Source: Oleispira sp964022115 (GTDB lineage: Bacteria; Pseudomonadota; Gammaproteobacteria; Pseudomonadales; Oceanobacteraceae). From it: a stretch of DNA of 59,020 bases. How positions within the stretch are numbered: position 1 is the first letter of the stretch; the number at the start of each line of letters is the position of its first letter. Under the pieces are notes generated by a model. It worked only from the letters and a program-made list of their open reading frames with translations, was not told the origin of the DNA and did no database searches. A program made the translations under genes and the position numbers. Location: assembly GCA_964022115.1 (NCBI GenBank), contig CAXIBC010000007.1, forward strand, positions 1-59,020, given 5' to 3'. Shown piece after piece: positions 37,001-45,585 of this stretch.

Positions 37001-38287
37001 GGCCGCTATTTAAGCTTTATTAATGGCATGTCTGCAAATGAACGCTTTGGTACCCTAAGTAATTGGCAGCGTGTGGGCTTTAATGATATCGACTTAAATA
37101 ATCAGCCAGAGACTTGGATAACGACCGTTGTCAATAACCGCGCTGATCGTATTGCCCGCTCACAGGTCTTTGCTCAACTATTAGCTGAGGATATCGGCGC
37201 CGATAAACATTATCTGATTGGCTCTAACCTGGATGGTTTACAAAACTATATTGATAGCGCGTGGGATACTTTTATCGACGAGTTTCATATTGCTGATCAA
37301 CATAGTGAATTCGAAGACTCAAAACAAAAAGTCATAGCGACCTTCTATCAAATTGCCAAACGCTTAAGAGTGCCATTGAATCAACAACAAGTGCATCAAC
37401 GCTTAGTCGCCATGGTGCAAGGTGTGGGAATAGGATCTGAGTTATTACAAAATCAGGGTGACGAGCTTACAGAGAAAGTTTGCCAGCAACTACTCACTGA
37501 ATTAGAAAATAGCCAAATTGTCGCAGCAAACAAATCCAGTATTAAACAGCAATATCAGCAGGATAAAACCGAATTAACCGCTCTATCGGCTCTATTAGAC
37601 AGCTTAAAAGAGGCTAGCGAGCTGACGTTAAAGCCGCTTATTCCAGCTTGCCAGCAACAATTAACCCGCTGGTTTAAAGCACGGTTTGTCATTGTCTCTG
37701 ACTTTTATACCAGTGGTGATCAATTAATCACCCTTATAGCCAATAATACGCCGGCAGGGCTGACTAACCGTATAATGGGCTTACAGAATATTAAAGGTAC
37801 GGGCTTAGACTTTGTATACCGCTGGCAGTCTTGGGATAGAACTCATACGTTATGCGAGCAACTTAACGCAAGCGATGAACAGACCGCAAAGAGCGCGGTG
37901 AGCGAGCTAGCCCGGATTCAAGATTTAGGGCCACTTGATCAACAAAAAATCCTTAACTCTATCGAAGAGGTAAAACATAAATCGGTCGCACAAACCGAAC
38001 AGTTCCAAGCAGAACTTGAACTGATCCTTGATAACCTTGAACGGCAGTCATTCAATGACCAACATCAGTCAACTTCAGAACAGAGCCGTTTATCTCTCTT
38101 TATCATTGATTTTGTTGAATCACTACTCGACCCAGGCCAAGCCATTAAGCGCAGAAAAGCGGCCAATCAAATTTACCAAGATCTAGCCGATGAACGCATC
38201 AGTCATGCACGTGCGGCCATGGCCTTGCAGCGACTCAACAAAAAACAAAAAGGCGGCTGGTTACGAAAACTGCTTAATAAGAATTAA
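34076..38287 (+). CDS. PgsB/CapB-type amide ligase with HEAT-like N-terminal half
   Basis: 1403 residues. From about residue 740 it follows PgsB/CapB, the ATP-dependent Mur-ligase-fold enzyme that joins glutamate through gamma-amide bonds: P-loop GGWGTRGKS (748-756), SKTSGCEA, the WECMGLTPRYIDILQQ block, NCYPDHEDLQGP (Mg and phosphate site), DLGVLKIYP, FINGMSANERFGTLSNWQRV and NNRADRIARSQ. A hydrophobic segment (711-727) followed by basic KLRKARAK corresponds to the N-terminal membrane anchor of PgsB. The first 700 residues are absent from known PgsB: a helical region with HEAT-like repeats (about 150-400) and an unassigned region (480-700). A helical tail of about 250 residues also follows the ligase core. 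It is the last gene of the coupled operon. Confidence 0.88.
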   Translation: MTQPINIKQLTKELNSTLSLGLSELNQQLEGKNIERCNSDLRLFIQAQGRPDSERLPVIVDFLITELKKHLVTLNQQHQYYQDFLKNIRNAAIELEVKKYILQFSRQLGASDKQIKGDKKAFNRHFGSDAIAERYTRLNKDNEHYIIFILDRLAHITVSLVSQLTPEEIKRYWQQIQVEPLLVSMLTNFQEDRLKHATFKCLSFITRHLKGNHANYLTSATIQLVYRYAQDSRQPIWTQVEATALIAVIAPQSLLSIAQTHFENPDIGDLIFFRRQLITILAEHGREYPPLLKIIPLAAKDPSDFVRQGVANALASLPPKLILQLLPLLSNDHTEQVRASLVLQLPTLATQAPLVKTCNQLMLDFLTLAQPSFVLRTALTSCHEYFRIISKHSDCKLTKEYLSSQPIYQQLIQAISQLHTQHVETKVRRWAANAREQLWATVYKLSYESEFNAIQNEWHTLALNDLPLGKTRRLPKSIRMHLDSDMQARLLAIQAQDGFGFDISSNKVIRDHKVKFRLWRFLHELRNSATDKRQNYSHMTGRVYYGERHIPSSIVSERSATKVPGEPLFQDGEEGWRPYLPLVDQVISALDQNWPTKAIKIITSEGITWLTPPSSLWQRLKARTILVWNFKTYAHLRNWSEGDAEAPDAYLKSLVSLGFNIQLTPHTDYNQKAFTLDQQVQRFFPVVLPPWFLDSWRQFENYFFSVYQNSLNHLLVFCSGLAVIFFGNHLQENWKLRKARAKIPLVIGGWGTRGKSGTERLKAALFNAMGYHVVSKTSGCEAMFLHGTALQPLHEMFLFRPYDKATIWEQAQVVSLSEKLGADVFLWECMGLTPRYIDILQQQWMRDDISTITNCYPDHEDLQGPAGVDIPKVMQKFVPQKSVLISSEENMQPFLDEAAREKETEHHRVDWLDAGLLTNDVLSRFPYEEHPYNIALVVKMGALLNLPAEYCLKEMADRVVPDLGVLKIYPEALINGRYLSFINGMSANERFGTLSNWQRVGFNDIDLNNQPETWITTVVNNRADRIARSQVFAQLLAEDIGADKHYLIGSNLDGLQNYIDSAWDTFIDEFHIADQHSEFEDSKQKVIATFYQIAKRLRVPLNQQQVHQRLVAMVQGVGIGSELLQNQGDELTEKVCQQLLTELENSQIVAANKSSIKQQYQQDKTELTALSALLDSLKEASELTLKPLIPACQQQLTRWFKARFVIVSDFYTSGDQLITLIANNTPAGLTNRIMGLQNIKGTGLDFVYRWQSWDRTHTLCEQLNASDEQTAKSAVSELARIQDLGPLDQQKILNSIEEVKHKSVAQTEQFQAELELILDNLERQSFNDQHQSTSEQSRLSLFIIDFVESLLDPGQAIKRRKAANQIYQDLADERISHARAAMALQRLNKKQKGGWLRKLLNKN

Positions 38288-38378
38288 TTACCTTAGAGCA
38301 GTGGACGCCACAAGATTTGATTTAACGAGCGTATCACCATAACATTCATACTTACCTATTATCATTAGCGCCATCTTT

Positions 38379-39338
38379 ATGATTACTATCGAAGTTATTG
38401 CTCCACCCACCAATGAAGATGCGATTAATCGCATCGCAAAACAACACGACGCATCGGATTATTGGCTGAGTAGCGCAAGTGATAAACAAATAGCGATTAA
38501 AATTTTAGTCGATAAGTCTAAGTCTCAAAAAATTCTCGACCAGTTACAAAGCTTAATGAAAGGCAAGAGTAATTTTCGAGTATTAGTCTCCCCTCTAGAA
38601 ATTGCTCTACCCTACGAAAAAGATAAAACCAGTAATAGTGCTACGACGATATCACGAGAATCCTTGCTCAATCAGTTAAAAGCACAAGGCAACTTAGACG
38701 GTCATTACTTAATGCTGGTATTTTTAAGTACCATAGTAGCCGCTATTGGTTTAATCGAAAATAACGTCGCGGTTATTATCGGCGCCATGGTCATTGCGCC
38801 TCTATTAGGGCCAAACCTAGCGCTGTCATTATCGACTACCTTAGGACAAGTGAATGGCATCTTAAATGCCCTTCGCACCCTTGTCGTCGGGATTACATTC
38901 GCATTAGGCATTTCTATTATTTTATCGCTGTTTTACCCAGACCTAGTGCTGACGCCTGAATTACTGACGCGTACGACCGTAGGACTAGATGGTTTAGCCC
39001 TTGCATTAGCCTCTGGGGCGGCGGCGGCGCTGTCTATTACTACAGGGGTATCATCGGTTCTCGTTGGGGTCATGGTCGCAGTCGCGTTATTGCCTCCTAC
39101 TGTCGCCCTCGGCATTTGTCTAGGCATAGGGGCTTACCCTGAAGCGAAAGGCGCCGCATTTTTACTCATTGCGAATATCGCTTCTGTAAACTTAACCGCT
39201 CAACTGACGATGCGCTTAAAAGGTATTAAGCCTAGAGAAGCAGATCATCAACGTACTGCTTTAATTATTTTCATCATGGGTATTCTCTTCTGGTGTTTAT
39301 TAATTGCATACCTTATTTATCGTTTAAACCACCCATAA
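38379..39338 (+). CDS. DUF389 / TIGR00341 family membrane protein
   Basis: 319 residues: an N-terminal cytoplasmic domain (1-105) and five to six membrane helices. The conserved core is IENNVAVIIGAMVIAPLLGP, GLDGLALALASGAAAALS and GVMVAVALLPPTVALG, which are hallmarks of the DUF389 family, of unknown function. Position 91 bases after the ligase gene leaves open whether it belongs to the operon. Its ribosome-binding site is weak. A transport function has been guessed for the family from its glycine-rich repeated helices, without proof known to me. Confidence 0.88.
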   Translation: MITIEVIAPPTNEDAINRIAKQHDASDYWLSSASDKQIAIKILVDKSKSQKILDQLQSLMKGKSNFRVLVSPLEIALPYEKDKTSNSATTISRESLLNQLKAQGNLDGHYLMLVFLSTIVAAIGLIENNVAVIIGAMVIAPLLGPNLALSLSTTLGQVNGILNALRTLVVGITFALGISIILSLFYPDLVLTPELLTRTTVGLDGLALALASGAAAALSITTGVSSVLVGVMVAVALLPPTVALGICLGIGAYPEAKGAAFLLIANIASVNLTAQLTMRLKGIKPREADHQRTALIIFIMGILFWCLLIAYLIYRLNHP

Positions 39339-39397
39339 ATATCTACAAAGGTATCGCCACAGAAATAACCCGATAATTTTTACTTTAGGACTCATGG

Positions 39398-42154
39398 ATG
39401 AATCAGATTGTATTACAGCGTAAACTTTCGATCCCTAGCTCAGGCATATTGTTTAACCGCCCTGAGCTAATAGAAAAGCTGAATCACTATAGTCAATTTC
39501 CTTTAACCGTGATTGCTGCTCCGGCTGGATACGGTAAAACCAGTCTAGTATGCACATGGTTGCAGTACGCAGCTCATCCAGTATATTGGCTCTCCCTTGA
39601 CGAACAAAATAATTTACCTAGCTCCTTTTGGCTGTATTTACACCAGTGTCTAAAAAAAATTGATCGTGATTTAGACTCTGAAGCAGAACGCATGCTAGAG
39701 ACTCACTTTATTGATGACTACTGCTTAATCAGCGACCTAGTATTGGCTTCTTTAGAAAAGCTTAGCCGTAAATGGAACCGTCCCAGTCGAGCCGTTATTG
39801 TCTTAGATGATTTTCAATGTATTAATCACCCTGACATCCTTAAATCTTTTAATCGCTTTCTGGATTATTTACCAAGCTGGTTACAAATAGTCATTACCGC
39901 AAGAAAGCCTCCTGCACTGATGCTTCCTAATCGCTGTTCAAAATCAAGCGCTCATATTATTCAAGCATCAGAATTAACCTTTAAAGCCGAGGAAATAGCC
40001 GATTTTTTGCTCACCAAACTCGATATAGAACTTTCGAAACGGCAACAACAACGCTTATTTGATAAAACTGAAGGCTGGGCCGCCGTTATTCAACTAACGG
40101 GCTTAGCGCTCAAGTCAGGTAAAAGTTTTGAAGACTGCACAGATACCCAAGACTCGTTACTAGCAGATTTCTTATTTGAGGAGGTTTTTTCTCAACTTGA
40201 AAACGACCTTCAAACCTTGTTAATTGAAATAAGCCTAGTCGATCATTTTAATTTAGAACTGTGCCAGTATTTTAATCCAACAAGAGATAACGAAGGTATT
40301 TTACAGACCCTAGTGAATCAAGGTCTATTCGTTAGTAAAGTAGAATCACAAACAAGCAAAATACCTAGCTTTCGCTTACACAGTTTATTTCGCCAATGGT
40401 TACTCAACCATAACCCCCTTAGCCTAGAGCAAATTTGCCAACATAAAAAAGTTGCCCTTACCTGGTTAAGCAATAACCATAACTATCACCAGGCACTGGA
40501 AATCAGTCTTAGCTTAAAAGATTGGCAAGCCTGTTCAGATCTTATGGTTCAGCTCTACCCCTCATTGATTCACATCACCCATTTTGATCACGTCTCTAGC
40601 ATTTTAAATCGCATTCCCGATGAGGTAGTTAAAGCACTTCCCCATTTAGGACTGCTCACAGCACTGATCAGTTTCAGTCTATATGAATATGATAGAGTTG
40701 AAGAGTATACCGCTTATGTAGAGTCCTATTTAAACCTAAACCCTTTAGCCCTTAAAGAAGATGACACTATGTCTCTAATGATGGGCAGTATGATTTTACG
40801 CGCACAAGTTGCTCGCTTTACTGGCCAAAGTACAAAAGCACACACCATCACTAAAAGCATCGAATCACGCTACTATCAAGAGCATAACCCTCTAAACTGT
40901 TGGCTTCTGCTAGGCAAGGGGATTGATTATTTCTTCGACGACAACATCACTCAAGCTATTAAATATAACCAATCCGCACTCACCCTAGCAAAAGCGGCTG
41001 AGGATGGTTTATGTACAATCTCCGCGCTATCTTGGCTTTTGCATAGCTTGTATTATAACGGCCAAATCTCACTGGCTATTTCTCTCGCTGAAGAGAATAT
41101 AATGTGGTTACAACAAGGCAGTTTTTTATCTCTGCCCAATACATCATCTGTCTATGCAGTAATGGCCGTTTTATACATCGAACGTAATGAAATTGAACTT
41201 GCCTGGCAAAGTTATACTCAATTATTAAATGCTTTAAATGATTTTACCGATCCTAGAGAAATACTTTATAACAAGTTCCATACTCACTTTCATCTTCTAT
41301 CCAGTACAGGTCGCTATGATGAAGCACGGAGCTGCCTACAGCAGCTCGAGTACTACGAACTGCAACTGGGTAAAAGGCTTACTCCTAACCACTCAGTGTT
41401 ATTAGATAGCAAAATATTCAATGCGCTTTTAGAAGCCAAAATAGGCAATAGATTCCCGCTCCTGCAACGGGTTGCTGAAATGGATAATGAAGGTGAAAAT
41501 GAAAAAACTGACTATCGCTTGCGTTTATTATATGAACAAATGATCCAAGCCAGTGGGCACATGATAATGACATCATGTGAAGTGGATCTATTCACAGAAA
41601 TTGCTAAAAGCAGTGCATTAAATGGCAATATCCACCGCCAAATAAGCTGCTATTTGATACCCGCTAAAATTTTCTTCGCTTTGGGTGAACAGAAAAAGGC
41701 GATAACACTTTTTCAATGCGCATTAACCATTGCTGCCCCACACAACTATATCAACTTAATCATTGAGGATGAAAGGCAAATACTGCCATTAATACATGGC
41801 GCTCTAGAGTTGGCCATTGAGAGCGAATATTGTCAGCGATTATTAGCCGCCATCCAGGCTCGACAAGACGATAAAAGTATTCAAGTTAAGCCTATACCGC
41901 CTCAGAAAAAAGCCAATGAAGCAGATAAGTATCAAGCCATCAACCAAGGTCTGGTCGAAATATTAAGCCCTAGAGAACTAGAGGTTTTAGGCTTACTGAA
42001 CCAAGGTAATCGTAATAAGCACATTGCCGAGGCCCTGTCGATATCACCTTCTACCGTTAAGCGTCATTTGCAAAATATCTATCAAAAATTGCAGATAAAC
42101 AGTCGCACAGAGGCTATCGCTATTTTGAACGACCGGTCTGTATTTAAAGCTTAA
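39398..42154 (+). CDS. MalT-like LuxR-family transcriptional regulator
   Basis: 918 residues, the usual length for this class of large ATP-binding regulators. Walker A APAGYGKTS at 41-49, Walker B-like AVIVLDDFQCI, then an NB-ARC/winged region, a long TPR-like helical sensor (about 350-830) and a C-terminal LuxR helix-turn-helix starting at 856 (LSPRELEVLGLLNQGNRNKHIAEALSIS... with TVKRHLQNIY). Such proteins bind ATP and an inducer and then activate promoters. The AGGA ribosome-binding site 7 bases before 39398 fixes the start. It lies immediately before the CotH-VTC-DUF4956-porin genes, which are the obvious candidate targets, or alternatively the upstream polymer operon. Confidence 0.92.
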   Translation: MNQIVLQRKLSIPSSGILFNRPELIEKLNHYSQFPLTVIAAPAGYGKTSLVCTWLQYAAHPVYWLSLDEQNNLPSSFWLYLHQCLKKIDRDLDSEAERMLETHFIDDYCLISDLVLASLEKLSRKWNRPSRAVIVLDDFQCINHPDILKSFNRFLDYLPSWLQIVITARKPPALMLPNRCSKSSAHIIQASELTFKAEEIADFLLTKLDIELSKRQQQRLFDKTEGWAAVIQLTGLALKSGKSFEDCTDTQDSLLADFLFEEVFSQLENDLQTLLIEISLVDHFNLELCQYFNPTRDNEGILQTLVNQGLFVSKVESQTSKIPSFRLHSLFRQWLLNHNPLSLEQICQHKKVALTWLSNNHNYHQALEISLSLKDWQACSDLMVQLYPSLIHITHFDHVSSILNRIPDEVVKALPHLGLLTALISFSLYEYDRVEEYTAYVESYLNLNPLALKEDDTMSLMMGSMILRAQVARFTGQSTKAHTITKSIESRYYQEHNPLNCWLLLGKGIDYFFDDNITQAIKYNQSALTLAKAAEDGLCTISALSWLLHSLYYNGQISLAISLAEENIMWLQQGSFLSLPNTSSVYAVMAVLYIERNEIELAWQSYTQLLNALNDFTDPREILYNKFHTHFHLLSSTGRYDEARSCLQQLEYYELQLGKRLTPNHSVLLDSKIFNALLEAKIGNRFPLLQRVAEMDNEGENEKTDYRLRLLYEQMIQASGHMIMTSCEVDLFTEIAKSSALNGNIHRQISCYLIPAKIFFALGEQKKAITLFQCALTIAAPHNYINLIIEDERQILPLIHGALELAIESEYCQRLLAAIQARQDDKSIQVKPIPPQKKANEADKYQAINQGLVEILSPRELEVLGLLNQGNRNKHIAEALSISPSTVKRHLQNIYQKLQINSRTEAIAILNDRSVFKA

Positions 42155-42167
42155 ATGCAGCTGATTA

Positions 42168-42183
42168 TGTGACGCAGTTCACA
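42168..42183 (+). promoter_or_regulatory. CRP/Vfr-type binding site upstream of the CotH operon
   Basis: TGTGACGCAGTTCACA is an exact TGTGA-N6-TCACA palindrome, with symmetric AT flanks extending it to ATGTGA...TCACAT. Its centre is about 104 bases before the CotH ATG, far enough for class I or II activation of a promoter in the remaining gap, where I see no strong -10 box. It is 14 bases after the regulator gene, so it serves the downstream operon. Confidence 0.6.
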
Positions 42184-42279
42184 TAAATATACCCATACAT
42201 GGTCCTTTTGGGGACTGCGCCTTAACTGCTCAGTGCTTAGTCTAATGGAATACCCATATCATTAAGCAAGGATCGAGTC

Positions 42280-44046
42280 ATGAGGCCGTATAAACACTCG
42301 CTATTAATCATTTTAAATATAACCCTGCTCGCCTGCGGAGGTGATACTAAAACAAAAGATGATGATGATTTTTTCGTGCCACCTGTGATAGGCCAGGTCA
42401 GCGATGATGTTTTTGATCGTGAGCGCTTATTACAAATATACCTGAAAATGCCTAACCAAGATTTTGCCCAGTTACGCTCTGAGGGCAGACCACTGGATAG
42501 CACTTTTGCAGGCTGTCCCTCAGCTGAGTTTGAGTATAGCGACTTTAAAGCCTTAGCAAATATTGATGGGGAAGTAATAGAGAATGTCGCCATTCGTAAA
42601 AAAGGTTATCTAGGCTCATTAAGCCACAAACGACCTTCACTAAAGCTAAATTTTGATAGCCACCAAGAAGGCCGAACCTTTAAAACACTCAAGCGTATGA
42701 CCTTGAATAATGATCGCCAAGATCCTAGCCATACTCACCAATGCATGGCGTATGATTTATTTAAGGCTGCTGGCATAGCAGCCCCTCGTTGCAACCTTGC
42801 CCATGTGGTAATCAATAACGAAGATATGGGAATTTATAGCCACGTAGAAAGTATTAAAAAGCCCTTTTTAGAGCGCCATTTCAATAACAAATCCGGTAAT
42901 TTGTACGAGGCTCAAATTGCGGATTTTGGCAGTAAGCTCAATCAGCGCTTTGAACTAAAAACCAATAAAACCATCAATGACCGTTCTGATTTAGACCGCT
43001 TAGCAGAAACCATAGAACTTGAAGATGAGGCATTTTTAAACCAAATCTCTCAGCATATAGATGTGGATGAGTTCATTACTTTTTGGGCCGTAGAGACCCT
43101 TATTGGTCACTGGGATTCTGCCACGGGCAATACCAACAATTATTATATTTACCATAACCCGGAAGATGACCTATTTCATTTTATTCCCTGGGGAACCGAC
43201 AGTGCATTTACAATCGATAAGCACTTAAAGCCCAACTCAGGCCCACTATTTAAAAACTTTTCATTAGCGAAACGTTTTTATGATATTGAGCAAACCCGCC
43301 AGCGTTATTTCAATGCAATAAATACCCTATTAACAGAACATTGGTCAGAAGACGATCTACTAACCGTGCTTGCAAAAGTTCAACAGCTAACCGCTAGCCC
43401 TGAAGAAACGATGCAACCCATGAAAGACTTTATTATCGGGAATGAAGACAACAAACAGTTAAGCCAAAGAGCGCTTTTAAGCAAAGCAATGAACGGAGAC
43501 ACTCAGCAAACTTCGTATTTACTCGCAGATGAAACCGTCGATTGTTCTAACAATGCTAAAAAAACACAGTTAGTCGCTGAGTTTAACAGTGATAGTAATG
43601 GTGATGAGGGGTCGTTCACCTTCACCGACGCCGAGGGTATTGAGCAAACGGCCTCCATGACGATTGTCTCCCACTTTAGCAGCGTTGATAGCTTGGCCTA
43701 CGGAGAGGATAAGTCCAAAGCCCCCTCGGTTATTGGTTTAACGTTGATTGGGGTAGCCAACCCACCGCTTTATCCGAATAGCTACGTATTACAGGTATTC
43801 ATTGAAAAACCAAACTACCAAGAAGGCAGCATTCAACTGCAAGGGCTAGCGAATAACCTAATGCTATTTAAGGTAATCGATAAAAATGCAGTGCCCGCTA
43901 AAATTAAACTGATCAGCGCAGGTCATAGCGGCAATATAACAATCACTCAGGCCGGCAGCGGTAGCACTGAAAGCCCTATTAAAGGTCGTATTGATGCACA
44001 AATGGGCTTAATACAAGCACCGAACTATATTCTCAGTGAATATTAG
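42280..44046 (+). CDS. CotH-like kinase lipoprotein
   Basis: 588 residues. The signal peptide ends in a lipobox LLAC with C19, so it is a lipoprotein facing the periplasm. After an acidic DDDD linker comes a CotH-fold atypical kinase domain (about 45-400): IRKKGYLGSLSHKRPSLKLNF (nucleotide-binding lysine region), KRMTLNNDRQDPSHTHQCMAY, MGIYSHVESIKK, the catalytic-loop-like ETLIGHWDSATGNTNNYY and the metal-binding PWGTDSAF. About 170 C-terminal residues form an unassigned beta-rich domain. CotH proteins of Bacillus spores are protein kinases; targets in Gram-negative bacteria are unknown. It has a good ribosome-binding site (AAGGAT), and the next gene starts 10 bases downstream. Confidence 0.88.
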   Translation: MRPYKHSLLIILNITLLACGGDTKTKDDDDFFVPPVIGQVSDDVFDRERLLQIYLKMPNQDFAQLRSEGRPLDSTFAGCPSAEFEYSDFKALANIDGEVIENVAIRKKGYLGSLSHKRPSLKLNFDSHQEGRTFKTLKRMTLNNDRQDPSHTHQCMAYDLFKAAGIAAPRCNLAHVVINNEDMGIYSHVESIKKPFLERHFNNKSGNLYEAQIADFGSKLNQRFELKTNKTINDRSDLDRLAETIELEDEAFLNQISQHIDVDEFITFWAVETLIGHWDSATGNTNNYYIYHNPEDDLFHFIPWGTDSAFTIDKHLKPNSGPLFKNFSLAKRFYDIEQTRQRYFNAINTLLTEHWSEDDLLTVLAKVQQLTASPEETMQPMKDFIIGNEDNKQLSQRALLSKAMNGDTQQTSYLLADETVDCSNNAKKTQLVAEFNSDSNGDEGSFTFTDAEGIEQTASMTIVSHFSSVDSLAYGEDKSKAPSVIGLTLIGVANPPLYPNSYVLQVFIEKPNYQEGSIQLQGLANNLMLFKVIDKNAVPAKIKLISAGHSGNITITQAGSGSTESPIKGRIDAQMGLIQAPNYILSEY

Positions 44047-44056
44047 GGAGAATTCT

Positions 44057-44911
44057 ATGATGGCCCATACTGTCAGCCAGCCTTTAACTTTAGAACCTAA
44101 ATACTATGAGGCATCCCACCTCGCATTGGTCAAAAATACGCAAGATAAAGATTTATCAATACTTAAAGAATTTAAACCACATTCTCTGGCTCAACAAAAT
44201 ACCGCCGCATTAATGAACCGGGTCGATAGTAAATATCTTTTGCCCATCGCGTTATTTAATCCGCTGATGAAAGCTATATCAGCGGATTACAGTATTTTAA
44301 CCGCCTATGGCCAAAGAATTTTCAATTATCAAACTACCTACTTTGATAATAAGCGCAGGCAATTCTTTCATGATCATCATAATGGTAAGTTAAATCGCTA
44401 CAAGGTGCGCTTCCGTCGCTATGTGGAATCCGCTACAGGGTATATGGAAGTTAAGTTAAAAAATAATCAGAAGCGTACGATTAAGCAACGTATTCCTATG
44501 GACTGTATTCTTCCTAACCAAGCTCGGGTTAATGATTTTGTTAAAAAAACTCTAGGCTATGAGGTTACTTTAGAAACGGTTTTGTTTGTAAATTATCAAA
44601 GAATCACCCTATTGAATAAAACCAACTTAGAACGCATTACCATAGACCTTAATTTAAGTTTTCGTAACGCTAAAGAGCAGATTCAATCGATACAAGATAA
44701 AGTCTTTATCGTTGAAATTAAACAAGATAGAAAACCTTTGCCTTCTACCTGTCGAAGCTTCATAAAAAACCATTGTTATCACGACATTAACTTCAGTAAG
44801 TACTGCATTGGAAGTGTACTCACTAGAAATACTAATGCTGAAGTACAGGAATTAAAATTTAATCGCTTTAAACCTGTGCTACGGCAACTCGAAAGACTCA
44901 ATTTTCAATAA
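44057..44911 (+). CDS. VTC-domain protein (polyphosphate-polymerase-like)
   Basis: 284 residues from ATG 44057, which has GGGAG six bases upstream; a GTG at 44036 inside the previous gene is less likely. VTC tunnel motifs are intact: LMNRVDSKYLL (R55, D57, K59), TTYFDN, HDHHNGKLNRYKVRFRRY (R114, K116, R118, R120), MEVKLKNN (E131, K133, K135), the IDLNLSF strand, IVEIKQDR and FSKYCIG. Yeast VTC4 uses this basic tunnel to make polyphosphate from ATP. In bacteria the domain is often found beside CotH and DUF4956 genes, as here, but its activity there is not established to my knowledge. It is predicted cytoplasmic, with no membrane segment. Confidence 0.9.
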   Translation: MMAHTVSQPLTLEPKYYEASHLALVKNTQDKDLSILKEFKPHSLAQQNTAALMNRVDSKYLLPIALFNPLMKAISADYSILTAYGQRIFNYQTTYFDNKRRQFFHDHHNGKLNRYKVRFRRYVESATGYMEVKLKNNQKRTIKQRIPMDCILPNQARVNDFVKKTLGYEVTLETVLFVNYQRITLLNKTNLERITIDLNLSFRNAKEQIQSIQDKVFIVEIKQDRKPLPSTCRSFIKNHCYHDINFSKYCIGSVLTRNTNAEVQELKFNRFKPVLRQLERLNFQ

Positions 44912-44961
44912 CTTTTAAAACAACATTTTCATTCACATTAATACTACATAGGAAATTTATT

Positions 44962-45585
44962 ATGGACTTCACACTGGATACAGACTTTTTTTTTCGTTTA
45001 TTGGTTAATACTCTCGCTATTATCATTTTAATCCGCTTTTGCTATTACACATTTTCTCAACACAGAACCAATGCTTCCTCTTTTATCCTATTTGGTATGG
45101 GAGTCTTTTTGGTTACCTCGCTATTACATTCCGCAGAGGTTTCCATGGGGTTCGCATTTGGCTTATTTGCCGTATTTTCAATGCTCCGATACCGTACAGA
45201 GCAAATCAGTATAAAAGAGATGACCTATTTGTTTTTGGTCATTGCCATCGCCTTATTATCAGCTGTAAGTGCCATGAAACTGCACGAGCTAATGCTAATT
45301 ACACTCGCAATTTGTTTAATGACCTACTTATTAGAAACCAGCCTAATACTGCCATCATTAAATGAACTCGAAATTGATTACGAGAAAATAGAAAACATTA
45401 ATATTCATCGTCGCAAAGAGCTTATTGATGATATCAGTATGAGAACGGGTTTTGATGTACAGCAGGTAGAGATTTTAAGTATTGATTTTTTACGCGACAG
45501 TACTCGACTTAAAATCCACTATAACCCTGCTGCCAGTTCAGATGAAAATAATGAAGCATTAATACGTCAACACCATGTTTCATAA
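44962..45585 (+). CDS. DUF4956 membrane protein
   Basis: 207 residues. Four membrane helices within the first 130 residues, then a cytoplasmic tail of about 75 residues. The family signature is complete: FAFGLFAVFSMLRYRTEQISIKEMTYLF at residues 64-91, of which LRYRTE and IKEMTY are the most conserved parts. Function is unknown; the consistent neighbourhood with VTC and CotH proteins suggests a membrane partner of a polyphosphate or phosphate-transfer process. AGGAAA precedes the ATG. Its last 11 bases overlap the porin gene. Confidence 0.9.
   Translation: MDFTLDTDFFFRLLVNTLAIIILIRFCYYTFSQHRTNASSFILFGMGVFLVTSLLHSAEVSMGFAFGLFAVFSMLRYRTEQISIKEMTYLFLVIAIALLSAVSAMKLHELMLITLAICLMTYLLETSLILPSLNELEIDYEKIENINIHRRKELIDDISMRTGFDVQQVEILSIDFLRDSTRLKIHYNPAASSDENNEALIRQHHVS

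Noticed and set aside
19134..38287. Interpretation of the large-gene operon as a prophage or defence island
   Set aside because: No integrase, tRNA junction, direct repeats, nuclease or phage structural genes; base composition looks like that of the flanks; PgsB and PgsC motifs explain the region better.
44036..44056. Earlier GTG start for the VTC protein
   Set aside because: The GGGAG ribosome-binding site lies between this GTG and ATG 44057, favouring the latter.
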